From an uncultured Erysipelotrichaceae bacterium (GTDB lineage Bacteria > Bacillota_I > Bacilli_A > Erysipelotrichales > Erysipelotrichaceae), in NCBI GenBank assembly GCA_905201565.1, contig CAJKOS010000131.1, forward strand, positions 1 through 5,407: a stretch of 5,407 bases of DNA, given 5' to 3'. Below the pieces are notes generated by a model. It saw nothing but the letters and a program-made list of their open reading frames with translations, made no database searches and was not told where the DNA came from. How positions within the stretch are numbered: the first letter of the stretch is position 1; each line of letters starts with the position of its first letter. The translations under genes were made by a program, and so were the position numbers. Shown in pieces: positions 1 to 5,407 of this stretch.

Positions 1-70
1 TGGAAGTGAGATTAAAGTGAAAACGATTGGCGGACGGAGCAGTTATTATTGTCCGCATTGTCAGAAATAA
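1..70 (+). CDS. mutM: Formamidopyrimidine-DNA glycosylase (Fpg/MutM), C-terminal end only
   Basis: Only the last 22 codons and the TAA stop (68-70) are present; the gene begins upstream of the window, and its reading frame starts at base 2. The visible peptide ends in GGRSSYYCPHCQK, the typical end of the Fpg zinc finger. It has the GGR turn whose arginine contacts DNA phosphate at the lesion, followed by the second CxxC pair of the zinc site. Family knowledge: Fpg is a bifunctional glycosylase/AP lyase that removes 8-oxoguanine and formamidopyrimidines in base-excision repair. The catalytic N-terminal proline and the first CxxC pair lie outside the window. The stop codon is followed directly by the ribosome binding site of coaE, and mutM-coaE adjacency or near-adjacency is common in Bacillota, which supports the call. 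A related H2TH-family glycosylase such as Nei is less likely given the exact ending. Confidence 0.88.
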   Translation, partial: GSEIKVKTIGGRSSYYCPHCQK

Positions 71-79
71 GGAAGTGCT

Positions 80-676
80 ATGAAGAAAATCGGTATTGCC
101 GGAACAATTGCGTCCGGAAAAACGACATTTTGTATCTTGTTGAAAAGAAGGGGGTTCCCTGTGTTTAACAGCGACCGCTATGCTTCGATGTGCCTTCATG
201 CAGGTCATTCTGCTGTAGAGAAGCTGGTGGATGCCTTTGGACAGGGCATCATCGATGAACATGGGGATGTGGACAGGAAGAAGCTTGCGGATGTTGTCTT
301 CCATGATGAAGAAAAGCGGCAGCTTCTCAACAGCATTACCCATCCATATATCATTGCCGGTATGGAACACTTCTTTTCCTCTCATACTGATCTTCCCTTT
401 GCTTTTGCGGAAGTACCGCTTCTGTTTGAAGCAGGACTTGCGGATAAGTTTGATGAGGTTATCGTTGTGACCTGTACAAAGGAAACAGCGATCAGGCGGA
501 TGATGGAAGACAGGGACTATAGTGAAGAGGAGGCAAATGCCCGCTATGGTGCACAGATCAATGCAGAGAAGCAGATAGAGATGGCGGACATTGTCATACA
601 CAATGATGGAACCATGCAGGATCTTGATCATGAGGTTAACCTTCTCTTGCGCAGGCTGAGGGGCAGAAGGAGTTAA
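80..676 (+). CDS. coaE: Dephospho-CoA kinase
   Basis: Cytosolic enzyme that phosphorylates the 3'-hydroxyl of the ribose in dephospho-CoA with ATP, the last step of CoA synthesis. The length of 198 aa is normal for the family. Visible motifs are a Walker A loop at residues 8-15 (GTIASGKT), the NSDRYA segment at 30-35 matching the usual DAD-x-IA region, the HP pair at 88-89, VPLLFEAGL at 112-120 matching the PLLFE signature, an arginine-rich lid region (RRMMEDRD, 139-146), and the ADIVIHNDGT ending at 169-178. Two positions are unusual: the glycine that often precedes SGK in the P-loop is Ala11, and the arginine usual after HPxI is Ile92. The start at 80 is supported by AAGGAAG at 69-75, four bases upstream, overlapping the mutM stop. 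The gene lies between mutM and dnaB in one transcription unit. The divergence does not put the family assignment in doubt. Confidence 0.94.
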   Translation: MKKIGIAGTIASGKTTFCILLKRRGFPVFNSDRYASMCLHAGHSAVEKLVDAFGQGIIDEHGDVDRKKLADVVFHDEEKRQLLNSITHPYIIAGMEHFFSSHTDLPFAFAEVPLLFEAGLADKFDEVIVVTCTKETAIRRMMEDRDYSEEEANARYGAQINAEKQIEMADIVIHNDGTMQDLDHEVNLLLRRLRGRRS

Positions 677-677
677 T

Positions 678-1880
678 ATGCTGAAGAATGAAGATACATA
701 TCGTGTGGAATGTGCCACCGCAATATCTGAAGACAGCATAGTCTCCCTGCTTAACCTGTACCAGCCATTGATCAAAGGCGATGGCATCCTTCTCTATCTC
801 ACATTGCATGCGGAGGCACGCCATCAGCGCACCCAGACCACACACCGCCATCTTGCAAGGATTATGGATATTCCCCTGGATGTATTGGAAAGGGCGAGGT
901 TCCGGCTTGAACAATACAATCTCATGCAGACGTTTAGCCGTAGTCATGAGCGCTATACAAGCTATATTTACAAGCTTCGCTCACCACTGCCAACGGTGGA
1001 CTTCCTGCATACGCGCAGCTATATGAATACGTATATCAGTGCGGTGGGCAAAAAGGACAGCGATGAAGTAGCCGCAAGGTTAGGGAATGTCGGCATATCC
1101 ACAGAAGGATATCGCAATGTGACAAAACCATATATCAATACAACCGCAAGGCGGAATATCGATGAACCGGTATACCAGGATGTAAAACCACGCTATGTCT
1201 TCAATAAAGAAGATGAGGCAATTGAGTTTGATTATGAGAAGTTTATCTCCTTGTGTTCTGCCCTTGTATTCCCCATCCAGTTGAGAACTGATGAGAATAT
1301 GAACCTCATCGGCAGGATGGCAACGGTATATGGCATCAGTCCTTCCCATATGGTCGAAATTGTCGGGGCATGCAGCACCATTGATGGAGAGACATTCAAC
1401 ACCGAAAGGTTCCGCTACCTCTGCAAGAAGACAAAGCCGGATGTCACAGCCACAAATGATCCGTATGACCTTCCACCTGTCTCTTATCTGCAATCCCGGC
1501 AGAATGGCAGACAGCTTGCCCGTGGGGAACTGGATATTCTGGAATATCTTTCGGTGACGATGAAGTTTTCTAATGCGGTTGTCAATGTGATGATTGACTA
1601 TATCCTGAAAACTTCGGATAACCGGTTGAACAGGAAGTTTGTTGAGTCAGTTGCCTCTGAGTGGGCAAGGGATGGTGTAGAGACAAAGGAACAGGCATTG
1701 CGGGAAGCTGCCAAGAAGCCTTCCTACACAAATCCAAGAAGAGTCAACACTGGCAGGGGACAGGCATTGCCTGCTTATAAGAAGGAAGAAAACAAACCGC
1801 TCAGCGATGCGACAAATGAAGATGTTGCAGCATTTGAAAAGCTGTTGAAGGAACATCAGGAAAAGCTGGAAGAGGAGTGA
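678..1880 (+). CDS. dnaB: Replication initiation and membrane attachment protein DnaB (Bacillota type; not the replicative helicase)
   Basis: Bacillota DnaB acts with DnaD and DnaI to load the replicative helicase at oriC and at restart sites; in B. subtilis it is also linked to membrane attachment of the origin. The protein has 400 aa. The N-terminal part (about 1-110) carries the winged-helix region with the characteristic LLNLYQPLI segment at 24-32. A middle helical domain spans about 185-255. The DnaB/DnaD-type C-terminal domain (DDBH2, about 280-345) contains F321-xxx-V325-xxx-W329, a variant of the YxxxIxxxW DNA-binding motif, followed by GVETKEQA. The tail (about 350-400) is charged and likely disordered. 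B. subtilis DnaB is about 470 aa, so this copy is compact, mainly through shorter linkers. ATG at 678 lies one base after the coaE stop, with AGGAG at 668-672 inside the coaE end, which suggests translational coupling. In several Bacillota nrdR precedes dnaB; here coaE takes that place. Confidence 0.9.
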   Translation: MLKNEDTYRVECATAISEDSIVSLLNLYQPLIKGDGILLYLTLHAEARHQRTQTTHRHLARIMDIPLDVLERARFRLEQYNLMQTFSRSHERYTSYIYKLRSPLPTVDFLHTRSYMNTYISAVGKKDSDEVAARLGNVGISTEGYRNVTKPYINTTARRNIDEPVYQDVKPRYVFNKEDEAIEFDYEKFISLCSALVFPIQLRTDENMNLIGRMATVYGISPSHMVEIVGACSTIDGETFNTERFRYLCKKTKPDVTATNDPYDLPPVSYLQSRQNGRQLARGELDILEYLSVTMKFSNAVVNVMIDYILKTSDNRLNRKFVESVASEWARDGVETKEQALREAAKKPSYTNPRRVNTGRGQALPAYKKEENKPLSDATNEDVAAFEKLLKEHQEKLEEE

Positions 1881-1884
1881 TGGC

Positions 1885-2784
1885 ATGCAGAAGATGGATT
1901 TTACGATAGAAATCAGTGAAAAGGAAAAGCACGATACAGATGCACTGGTGGAACAATTGCTGAATGATCCAAAAGTGATGCACTATGCCACAAAGCATAA
2001 CATTCCTCTTTCCATCATCAAAACACATCCCTGGACGATAGATGAATGGCGGCGGGAAACAAAACCATGTGAATCCTGTAAGGGACTTGCTTATTGTACT
2101 GCCCGCATTGAAGGATATCAGAACATGCCTGTCTATGATGGCATTCTCAAAAAGGTGCAGACTCCATGCCGCTACAAGCAGGAAGAGCTCACAAAGCGGA
2201 AACATCTTTCCAACTATATCATCAATGATCTGCCTCACAATATGGAGACAGTGACATTCAAAAGTATTGAGACAGAAGCAGAAAAGAAGGATTATCTCAA
2301 GACGGCATCTGCCGCATTGCTTGCTTCGCAGAATAATAAGGGTCTGTACCTCTATGGACCGATGGGCATGGGCAAGACATTTCTTGCCGCATGTGCTGCA
2401 AACGAGAGGGCAAAGAAGGGGATGAAGGTTGCTTTTGTCTACTGGCCTGACTTTGTGCAGCGCATGGCATCGATGGTGGTCAGTGGTGAATACCGCACAG
2501 AGATGGAAAGACTGAAGTACGCAAAGTTTGCGGTCATCGATGATATCGGTGCGGAGTCTGTGACGGAATGGAACAGGGATCAACTGTTATTGCCGGTTCT
2601 CAATGCCCGTTATGAAGCGGGTCTTACAACATGGTTTACATCGAATGAAGATCTGGATTCTCTGCTTGATCATTTCAGATTTTCATCAAAAGGAGATCAA
2701 GCGGATGTAAAGGCTGAGCGCATTTTGGACAGGATTAAAGCATTATCTTCGCCGGAAGCGCTTACTGGTAAATATCGGCGCTGA
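1885..2784 (+). CDS. dnaI: Primosomal protein DnaI, AAA+ helicase loader
   Basis: ATPase that delivers the hexameric replicative helicase to DNA during initiation and restart, working with DnaB and DnaD. It has 299 aa, close to the 311 aa of B. subtilis DnaI. The N-terminal helicase-binding domain (about 1-110) holds cysteines C62, C65, C71 and C95, matching the zinc-ribbon region. The C-terminal AAA+ domain shows Walker A GPMGMGKT at 158-165, Walker B FAVIDDIGAE at 215-224, a sensor-1-like TSN at 252-254, and a late RILDRI at 279-284 containing the likely arginine finger. ATG at 1885 is preceded by AGAGGAG at 1871-1877 with 7-base spacing and lies 4 bases after the dnaB stop. An ATG at 1880 overlapping that stop is in another frame, and an in-frame ATG at 1894 is too far from the Shine-Dalgarno. 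DnaC of Proteobacteria and IstB of IS21 are related AAA+ proteins, but the zinc domain and the dnaB neighbour fix this as DnaI. Confidence 0.95.
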   Translation: MQKMDFTIEISEKEKHDTDALVEQLLNDPKVMHYATKHNIPLSIIKTHPWTIDEWRRETKPCESCKGLAYCTARIEGYQNMPVYDGILKKVQTPCRYKQEELTKRKHLSNYIINDLPHNMETVTFKSIETEAEKKDYLKTASAALLASQNNKGLYLYGPMGMGKTFLAACAANERAKKGMKVAFVYWPDFVQRMASMVVSGEYRTEMERLKYAKFAVIDDIGAESVTEWNRDQLLLPVLNARYEAGLTTWFTSNEDLDSLLDHFRFSSKGDQADVKAERILDRIKALSSPEALTGKYRR

Positions 2785-2790
2785 AACTGG

Positions 2791-2819
2791 TTGACTGAGT
2801 TGAAAACAGTGCCTAAAAT
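2791..2819 (+). promoter_or_regulatory. Predicted sigma-A-type promoter for pfkA-pyk
   Basis: A TTGACT -35 box at 2791-2796 and a TAAAAT -10 box at 2814-2819 each match consensus at five of six positions and are separated by exactly 17 bases. The expected transcript start near 2826 leaves a leader of about 20 nt that retains the GGAGG ribosome binding site at 2832-2836, 10 bases upstream of the pfkA ATG. The promoter lies in the 62-base gap after dnaI, where I see no terminator, so it probably adds transcription to read-through from upstream. This is a prediction from sequence only. Confidence 0.75.
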
Positions 2820-2846
2820 GAATACGAAATCGGAGGCTGATAGGAA

Positions 2847-3809
2847 ATGGTCAGAAAAATTGGTGTCCTAACATCAGGTGGTGACGCCCCTGGAATGAAT
2901 GCGGCAATACGGTCAGTAACACGCATTGCCCTGAACAATGGCATTGAAGTAGTTGGTGTTCACAATGGTTACAAAGGTCTTCTCGATGAGACATTTGAAC
3001 CTCTTACCCGCGCAAGTGTCAGCGACATTATGGATCGCGGTGGTACAGTACTCGGTTCGGCAAGACTGCCAGAATTCCGTGAAGAGGAAGTGCAGAACCA
3101 GTGCATCAAAAACCTGAAACGTGCAGGTATTGAAGCACTTGTCGTCATCGGTGGCGATGGCTCTTATAGAGGTGGACTTTCTTTGACTCGAAAGGGAATT
3201 AACTGCATTGGTCTTCCAGGCACAATTGATAATGATATCCCTGGTACAGACTTTACCATCGGTTTTGATACGGCTTTACAGACTTGTGTAGAGAACGTCG
3301 ATAAACTGCGTGATACATCTTCTTCTCATCACCGCTGCTCGATTGTTGAAGTAATGGGTAACCATTGCGGCGATCTTGCATTGTATACAGCCATTTCCTG
3401 CGGTGCTGAGATGGTGATTACACCAGAAACAGGTTACGATGAACTCGAAGTCATCGAGAAATTGAGATATCTTGGTGAAGCAGTGCACAAGAACCATGCG
3501 ATCGTATTGATCTCTGAAAAGATCTGCGATGTGGATGCACTGGCAAAGAAAGTTACATCCATGACCGATTTCTCAGGCCGTGCTACGGTTCTTGGACATA
3601 TCCAGAGAGGCGGATCTCCGACTCCTATGGACCGTATGCGTGCCAGCAGAATGGGTGAAAAAGCTGTTGACCTTCTCATGGAAGGCATCGGTGGTCATTG
3701 TGTTGGCATTATCGACAATGAGATCGCTTCTGTTCCGATTCAGGAGGCTCTTGAGCGTCCACGCAAGAGCAGAAAGGCATTGTATCGCCTGTTTGACCGC
3801 CTTGTTTAA
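2847..3809 (+). CDS. pfkA: ATP-dependent 6-phosphofructokinase
   Basis: Phosphorylates fructose 6-phosphate to fructose 1,6-bisphosphate, the committed step of glycolysis, as a cytosolic tetramer. The length of 320 aa equals E. coli PfkA. Motifs: SGGDAPGMN at 10-18, LGSARLPEF at 69-77 (R73), GGDGS at 102-106, and PGTIDND at 124-130 with the presumed catalytic base D128. R163 and the HIQRGGSPTPMDR segment (251-263) form the sugar-phosphate side. Gly105 and Gly125 are the residues found in ATP-dependent enzymes, in contrast to Asp/Lys in PPi-dependent ones. Effector-site residues R22, R26, R55, R155, E188 and K215 are kept, so allosteric control by ADP/PEP is plausible. Two departures: the MGR motif reads MGN (N172), and the position of E. 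coli K211 is V213. The GGAGG at 2832-2836 supports the start. A promoter precedes the gene and pyk follows after 65 bases. Confidence 0.97.
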   Translation: MVRKIGVLTSGGDAPGMNAAIRSVTRIALNNGIEVVGVHNGYKGLLDETFEPLTRASVSDIMDRGGTVLGSARLPEFREEEVQNQCIKNLKRAGIEALVVIGGDGSYRGGLSLTRKGINCIGLPGTIDNDIPGTDFTIGFDTALQTCVENVDKLRDTSSSHHRCSIVEVMGNHCGDLALYTAISCGAEMVITPETGYDELEVIEKLRYLGEAVHKNHAIVLISEKICDVDALAKKVTSMTDFSGRATVLGHIQRGGSPTPMDRMRASRMGEKAVDLLMEGIGGHCVGIIDNEIASVPIQEALERPRKSRKALYRLFDRLV

Positions 3810-3827
3810 GGAAGGGTCTTGATTAGC

Positions 3828-3856
3828 TTATCATCTGGCTATTGCCGGATTGATAA
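3828..3856 (+). promoter_or_regulatory. Intercistronic stem-loop between pfkA and pyk
   Basis: The left arm 3828-3839 (TTATCATCTGGC) pairs with the right arm 3844-3856 (GCCGGATTGATAA). This gives 12 base pairs, one of them G-U, with a single bulged T at 3850 and a TATT loop at 3840-3843. No T-run follows, so it is not an intrinsic terminator. It begins 18 bases after the pfkA stop and ends 3 bases before the pyk Shine-Dalgarno. Possible roles are protection of the upstream mRNA end, an endonuclease processing landmark, or tuning of pyk translation; none is shown by sequence alone. Confidence 0.6.
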
Positions 3857-3859
3857 TAT

Positions 3860-3866
3860 AGGAAGG
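3860..3866 (+). promoter_or_regulatory. Ribosome binding site of pyk, deciding the start codon
   Basis: AGGAAGG lies 8 bases upstream of the ATG at 3875. A second in-frame ATG at 3893 would give the more usual pyruvate kinase beginning (MLKKTKVICTIGP), but it is 26 bases from this site and has no Shine-Dalgarno of its own. The upstream start is therefore preferred, and the protein carries a six-residue N-terminal extension (MENYNH). Confidence 0.75.
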
Positions 3867-3874
3867 ATGAAAAA

Positions 3875-5311
3875 ATGGAAAATTACAACCACATGTTGAA
3901 GAAGACCAAGGTAATTTGTACGATTGGTCCTGCATCAGAAAATGCAGAAACTCTCACAGAGCTCGCAAAGGCAGGTATGAATATTGCACGCCTGAATTTC
4001 AGCCATGGCAGTCATGAAGAACACAAGGCAAGAATTGAACTTGTCAGACATGTTTCTGATGTGACAGGTATCAACCTTGCAGTAGCTCTTGATACAAAGG
4101 GTCCGGAAATCAGACTCGGCAATTTTGTCAATGACACAGAAAACTACGAGATTGGTGAAATTGTTTATCTTGAAAAGGCAGAATGTGAAGGTACACATGA
4201 ACGTTTCCACATTCAGTGCCCTGAACTGTTCGATGACCTGAAGAACGGCAATTATATTCTGATCAACGACGGTAAGATGAAGCTCACTGTTCTTGAAAAT
4301 GATGGTCAGGAACTCAAGTGCCGTGTTGAAGTTGCTGGTCCTATCAGCTCCCACAAGGGATGCAATGTCCCAGGTGTCAAGCTCTCTATGCCATTCCTTT
4401 CTGAAAAGGATAAGGCAGATATCCGTTTCGGATGTGAAAATGATGTTGACTTCATCTTTGCTTCCTTCGTCAGAAGAGCAAGCGATGTCAATGCAATCCG
4501 TAAGATCTGTATTGAAATGGGCAAGCCACGTATCAACATCATTGCTAAGATCGAAAACCAGGAAGGTTATGACAATGTCGACAGCATTCTTGAAGCAGCT
4601 GACGGTGTCATGGTTGCCCGTGGTGACCTCGGTGTAGAAATCCCGACAATGCTTGTGCCTGTTTACCAGAAGCACATCATCCGTCAGGCTAACATCATCG
4701 GTAAGCCGGCATTCACTGCTACACACATGCTCGATTCCATGACTCACAACCCAAGATGCACACGTGCAGAAGCAAGTGACGTATGCAATGCAGTCCTCGA
4801 TGGTTCTGATGGTGTTATGCTCAGTGCTGAATCCGCAGCTGGTGATTATCCAGTTGAGGCATGTGAGACAATGTCTGAAATTGCTGAAGAAGCAGAAAAG
4901 ATCATCAACTACAGAGAAAGACTGGAATGGCTCAAGACTTCTTCCAACAAGACAGTTCAGGATGCTGTTTCCATCGCTATCTCTGATGCTACTCTTACAC
5001 TTGATAATATTGGAGCAATCGTTGTTTTCACACAGGGTGGTACAACAGCTCGCCGTATTTCCAAGTTCAGACCAAATGTACCGATTCTTGCGGTTACATT
5101 CACAAAGGACACACAGCATAAACTTCTGTCTTACTGGGGTGTCGTTCCGCTCTTCTCTGATGTTCAGAACCAGATGACAAACGATGACGAACTCGCTTCT
5201 CTGTTTGCCAAGGGATATGGTGTCAAGAAGGGTCAGCTCATCATTATTTCTGCAGGCTATCCGACAGGTGAAGGTTCTGCAAATATGATGAAGATCATCG
5301 AAGTCAAGTAA
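3875..5311 (+). CDS. pyk: Pyruvate kinase
   Basis: Transfers phosphate from phosphoenolpyruvate to ADP, giving pyruvate and ATP, the last step of glycolysis; cytosolic, normally a tetramer. It has 478 aa, close to E. coli PykF (470) and without the extra C-terminal PEP-utilising-like domain found in Bacillus pyruvate kinases. Visible motifs: CTIGPAS at 15-21, RLNFSHG at 39-45 (R39, N41, S43), DTKGPEIR at 73-80, the small B domain about 82-175, AKIENQEG at 224-231 with K225 and metal ligand E227, and ARGDLGVEIP at 248-257 with metal ligand D251. TATHMLDSM (281-289) and TRAEASDV (296-303) follow. The C-terminal domain has TQGGTTARR at 386-394, matching the effector phosphate loop, so allosteric activation is likely, although the ligand cannot be told. 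Substitutions near the active site are RCTRAE for RPTRAE and MLSAE for MLSGE. The gene is terminated by the hairpin at 5321. Confidence 0.97.
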   Translation: MENYNHMLKKTKVICTIGPASENAETLTELAKAGMNIARLNFSHGSHEEHKARIELVRHVSDVTGINLAVALDTKGPEIRLGNFVNDTENYEIGEIVYLEKAECEGTHERFHIQCPELFDDLKNGNYILINDGKMKLTVLENDGQELKCRVEVAGPISSHKGCNVPGVKLSMPFLSEKDKADIRFGCENDVDFIFASFVRRASDVNAIRKICIEMGKPRINIIAKIENQEGYDNVDSILEAADGVMVARGDLGVEIPTMLVPVYQKHIIRQANIIGKPAFTATHMLDSMTHNPRCTRAEASDVCNAVLDGSDGVMLSAESAAGDYPVEACETMSEIAEEAEKIINYRERLEWLKTSSNKTVQDAVSIAISDATLTLDNIGAIVVFTQGGTTARRISKFRPNVPILAVTFTKDTQHKLLSYWGVVPLFSDVQNQMTNDDELASLFAKGYGVKKGQLIIISAGYPTGEGSANMMKIIEVK

Positions 5312-5320
5312 GACCATTTG

Positions 5321-5347
5321 AAGGCGATGCAATGCATCGTCTTTTTT
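5321..5347 (+). terminator. Rho-independent terminator after pyk
   Basis: The arms AAGGCGATGC (5321-5330) and GCATCGTCTT (5334-5343) form a 10-base-pair stem with one G-U pair and an AAT loop. The stem runs into six Ts at 5342-5347. It starts 9 bases after the pyk stop and is the only clear intrinsic terminator in the window, so it likely ends both the pfkA-pyk transcript and any read-through from mutM-coaE-dnaB-dnaI. On the minus strand no T-run follows the stem, so it should act in one direction. Confidence 0.92.
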
Positions 5348-5407
5348 GTATGTTTTGACAAATCCTTTGTTCATGGTGAGGTGTTTCTGGTTTTCCTGCC
5401 TACATAA
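5348..5407. other. Intergenic tail with no supported gene
   Basis: This is 60 bases of T-rich sequence after the pyk terminator, cut by the window end. A perfect TTGACA lies at 5355-5360, but nothing resembling a -10 box stands 16-18 bases further on. A short open frame from ATG 5373 to the window end has no Shine-Dalgarno. It may be the start of the control region for the next gene, but that cannot be judged here. Confidence 0.4.

Noticed and set aside
1760..1772. A small palindrome CAGGCATTGCCTG near the dnaB end, sharing ACAGGCATTG with 1690-1700.
   Set aside because: Both copies are in-frame coding sequence of dnaB, too short to be a repeat family, with no T-run or protein-binding context.
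1801..2583. A 260-codon minus-strand open frame across the dnaB end and dnaI.
   Set aside because: It lies opposite two confidently identified genes, has a low-complexity Cys/His/Leu-rich translation and no recognisable domain.
2801..2814. A cre-like sequence (TGAAAACAGTGCCT) between the -35 and -10 boxes of the pfkA promoter, suggesting CcpA control.
   Set aside because: It has three mismatches to the cre consensus, including the central CG, and poor symmetry; a match of this quality is expected by chance.
3828..3857. A possible promoter before pyk (TTATCA, 18 bases, GATAAT).
   Set aside because: The -35 box is poor, and a start about 7 bases after GATAAT would fall inside the pyk Shine-Dalgarno, giving a leader too short for it to work. 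The bases are better explained as hairpin arms.
3867..3899. A 10-codon frame (MKKWKITTTC) starting inside the pyk leader and overlapping the pyk start, resembling a leader peptide.
   Set aside because: Its ATG sits directly on the GGAAGG used by pyk and it has no ribosome binding site of its own at workable spacing; such short frames arise by chance.
3935..5374. A 479-codon open frame on the minus strand covering nearly all of pyk.
   Set aside because: It is a by-product of pyk codon choice. The translation is rich in Cys, Ile and Thr and resembles no family, no Shine-Dalgarno precedes its ATG, and it would read through the pyk terminator stem.
5355..5407. A TTGACA box at 5355-5360 and an ATG at 5373 as the start of a next gene.
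   Set aside because: No -10 box is found at a suitable distance and no ribosome binding site precedes the ATG; the window ends too soon to judge.

Overview
The window looks like core chromosome of a low-to-mid GC Gram-positive bacterium (Bacillota). The evidence is the pairing of DnaB-type and DnaI-type helicase-loading proteins, which is restricted to Bacillota, together with strong AGGAG-like ribosome binding sites and an adjacent pfkA-pyk pair. The divergent protein sequences and moderate GC suggest a gut-type lineage such as Erysipelotrichia. That placement is an impression and no marker in the window proves it.

All genes lie on the plus strand. Left block (1-2784): the last 22 codons of mutM (Fpg DNA glycosylase), then coaE (dephospho-CoA kinase), dnaB (replication initiation and membrane attachment) and dnaI (helicase loader). 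Gaps are 9, 1 and 4 nt, so this is a tightly packed operon with no internal promoter or terminator visible. It combines base-excision repair, the last step of CoA synthesis and replication restart or initiation. Right block (2785-5347): a near-consensus sigma-A-type promoter (2791-2819) drives pfkA and pyk, the two classic control enzymes of glycolysis. A bulged stem-loop (3828-3856) lies between the two genes just upstream of the pyk ribosome binding site. A strong intrinsic terminator (5321-5347) closes the unit. No terminator separates dnaI from pfkA, so read-through from the replication genes into the glycolytic genes is likely, with the internal promoter adding transcription.

Arginine codon choice changes at the block boundary: AGG/CGG is common in coaE and absent from pyk. 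This fits high expression of the glycolytic genes. The last 60 bases (5348-5407) hold no gene that can be supported.

I see no mobile element, CRISPR array, RNA gene or candidate new system. The items worth a second look are the direct junction of primosome and glycolysis genes, the intercistronic hairpin, and several substitutions at usually conserved active-site or effector positions in PfkA, Pyk and CoaE.
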